Shown here: positions 6,745 through 7,159 of the stretch, in pieces
Layout: each line of letters starts with the position of its first letter
Position numbering within the stretch: the first letter of the stretch is position 1
Source of the DNA: an uncultured Actinoplanes sp.
Lineage (GTDB): Bacteria; Actinomycetota; Actinomycetes; Mycobacteriales; Micromonosporaceae
Reading direction: 5' to 3'
DNA length: 7,159 bases
Assembly (NCBI GenBank): GCA_934667465.1
Contig: CAKUMG010000280.1
Span: forward strand, 1 to 7,159
The notes under the pieces: model-generated
Seen by the model: the letters and a program-made list of their open reading frames with translations, nothing else
Databases searched by the model: none
What the model was told of the DNA's origin: nothing
Translations under genes and position numbers: made by a program

Positions 6745-7159
6745 ATGCGACTCACCGCCTCGTTCCTCCCCTCGCTCGTCGTGTCTCCACTCACCGGGTC
6801 TGCTGAGCTTCGGCGCTCCGCCGGGCTTGCTGCTGCCGGGCTGGTCTCGTCGGGGCTCGCCGCTGCGGGGCTGGTCGCTGCCGGGCTCGTCGTCTCGGTT
6901 CCCGCTGCTGCTTCTGCGGCCCCTTCCAACACTGCCGCCGCTGCTCCTGATGCTGCTGCGGCCTCTTCCAACGCTGCCGCCTCTGCTCCTGCTGCTTCTG
7001 CGGCCTCTTCCAACGCTCCGGGTGACGCTCCGGTCACGGTAGCCAGCTACACGTTCGACACGGGCACCGTCACAGGTGGGCGGGTTGCCGACCGTTCCGG
7101 GCGTATTCATACGGGCGCTGCCGTCCTGATCAAGATAATCCTGGATCGTTGCAATGAAC
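6745..7159 (+). CDS. Secreted protein with Ala-rich linker and LamG-like start (3' end outside window)
   Basis: The frame is open from ATG 6745 to the right edge (138 codons) without a stop. Residues 1-58 look like a long export signal: an arginine pair (R23 R24), a hydrophobic stretch 26-52 built from GLxxx units, and an A-S-A cleavage site around 56-58. Residues 55-96 form an Ala/Ser/Pro/Asn linker of three 14-residue repeats. From 97 the sequence reads VTVASYTFDTGTVTGG, then RVADRSGRIHTG. This resembles the opening strand of LamG/concanavalin A-like lectin domains (xxYTFDxGT...VxDxSGxxHTG), which often bind carbohydrate in secreted actinobacterial proteins. After residue 124 the match ends: GAAVLIKIILDRCNE is not what I expect of a LamG domain, and base composition changes there. 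Codon use is odd, with about half of the linker codons ending in T. GTG 6781 is an alternative start, but ATG is favoured by the promoter spacing. Function beyond a secreted, possibly glycan-binding protein cannot be stated. Confidence 0.75.
   Translation, partial: MRLTASFLPSLVVSPLTGSAELRRSAGLAAAGLVSSGLAAAGLVAAGLVVSVPAAASAAPSNTAAAAPDAAAASSNAAASAPAASAASSNAPGDAPVTVASYTFDTGTVTGGRVADRSGRIHTGAAVLIKIILDRCNE
6823..6897 (+). repeat. Five 15-bp tandem repeats in the signal peptide core
   Basis: Five consecutive 15-base units each begin GGGCT (6823, 6838, 6853, 6868, 6883) and encode Gly-Leu-x-x-x: GLAAA, GLVSS, GLAAA, GLVAA, GLVVS. They build the hydrophobic core of the export signal of the secreted protein. 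The unit is a multiple of three, so copy-number change would keep the frame and alter only the length of the hydrophobic segment. Confidence 0.85.
6907..7032 (+). repeat. Three 42-bp tandem repeats encoding the Ala-rich linker
   Basis: Three units of 42 bases (6907-6948, 6949-6990, 6991-7032) each contain GCGGCC(C/T)CTTCCAAC and encode 14 residues: AASAAPSNTAAAAP, DAAAASSNAAASAP and AASAASSNAPGDAP. The third copy diverges in its last four codons. The repeat lies between the predicted signal cleavage site and the LamG-like start, so it is probably a flexible spacer. About 23 of its 42 codons end in T, unlike the rest of the window. Confidence 0.85.

Noticed and set aside
7022..7037. Inverted repeat GTGAC-N6-GTCAC
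   Set aside because: Short, inside coding sequence, and expected by chance in a window of this size.
6716..7042. Plus-strand 108-codon Leu/Pro-rich ORF over the secreted protein gene
   Set aside because: Alternative frame of repeats. The frame from 6745 gives a coherent export signal, linker and LamG-like start, and remains open to the edge.

Overview
The window is high-GC DNA whose genes use almost only G- or C-ending codons (in the gene at 6299-6679, about 5 of 126 sense codons end in A or T). All supported genes lie on the plus strand. The gene set (a full-architecture HrpA helicase, a polytopic GGDEF-EAL protein, a small actinobacterial-type hypothetical protein and a secreted protein that looks LamG-like), together with promoters placed for leaderless mRNAs, suggests an actinomycete, plausibly Micromonosporaceae such as Actinoplanes. 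That placement is inference, not a database match.

Layout. Positions 1-3606 hold the 3' part of hrpA, an ATP-dependent DEAH-box RNA helicase; the window opens inside its Walker A motif. After a 55-base gap, 3662-6019 encodes a membrane-anchored cyclic-di-GMP protein with about ten predicted membrane segments, a degenerate GGDEF domain (DSDEF in place of GGDEF, no I-site) and an EAL phosphodiesterase domain that keeps all its active-site motifs. The last bases of this gene run into a tandem array of eight imperfect 21-bp repeats (about 5992-6158), and one variant repeat supplies the stop codon. The rest of the 6020-6298 gap is G-rich, with short GGGTGC repeats and one marginal 33-codon ORF.

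Positions 6299-6679 encode a 126-residue protein, tentatively of the DUF6401 type. From 6745 to the right edge runs a second partial gene: a secreted protein with a long signal peptide, an Ala/Ser/Pro-rich linker built from DNA repeats, and the beginning of what looks like a LamG/concanavalin-like fold. Both of these genes have a TAnnnT -10 box exactly 7 bases before the ATG, as expected for leaderless transcripts.

The genes do not form an evident single pathway. HrpA is RNA/ribosome housekeeping, the GGDEF-EAL protein is second-messenger turnover, and the two downstream genes look independently transcribed. I see no CRISPR array, RNA gene, complete mobile element or defence system. The points most worth checking are the catalytically degenerate GGDEF domain on an intact EAL domain, the 21-bp repeat array that contains the stop codon, and the abrupt change in the last 30-45 bases, where the LamG-like reading is lost and GC content drops.
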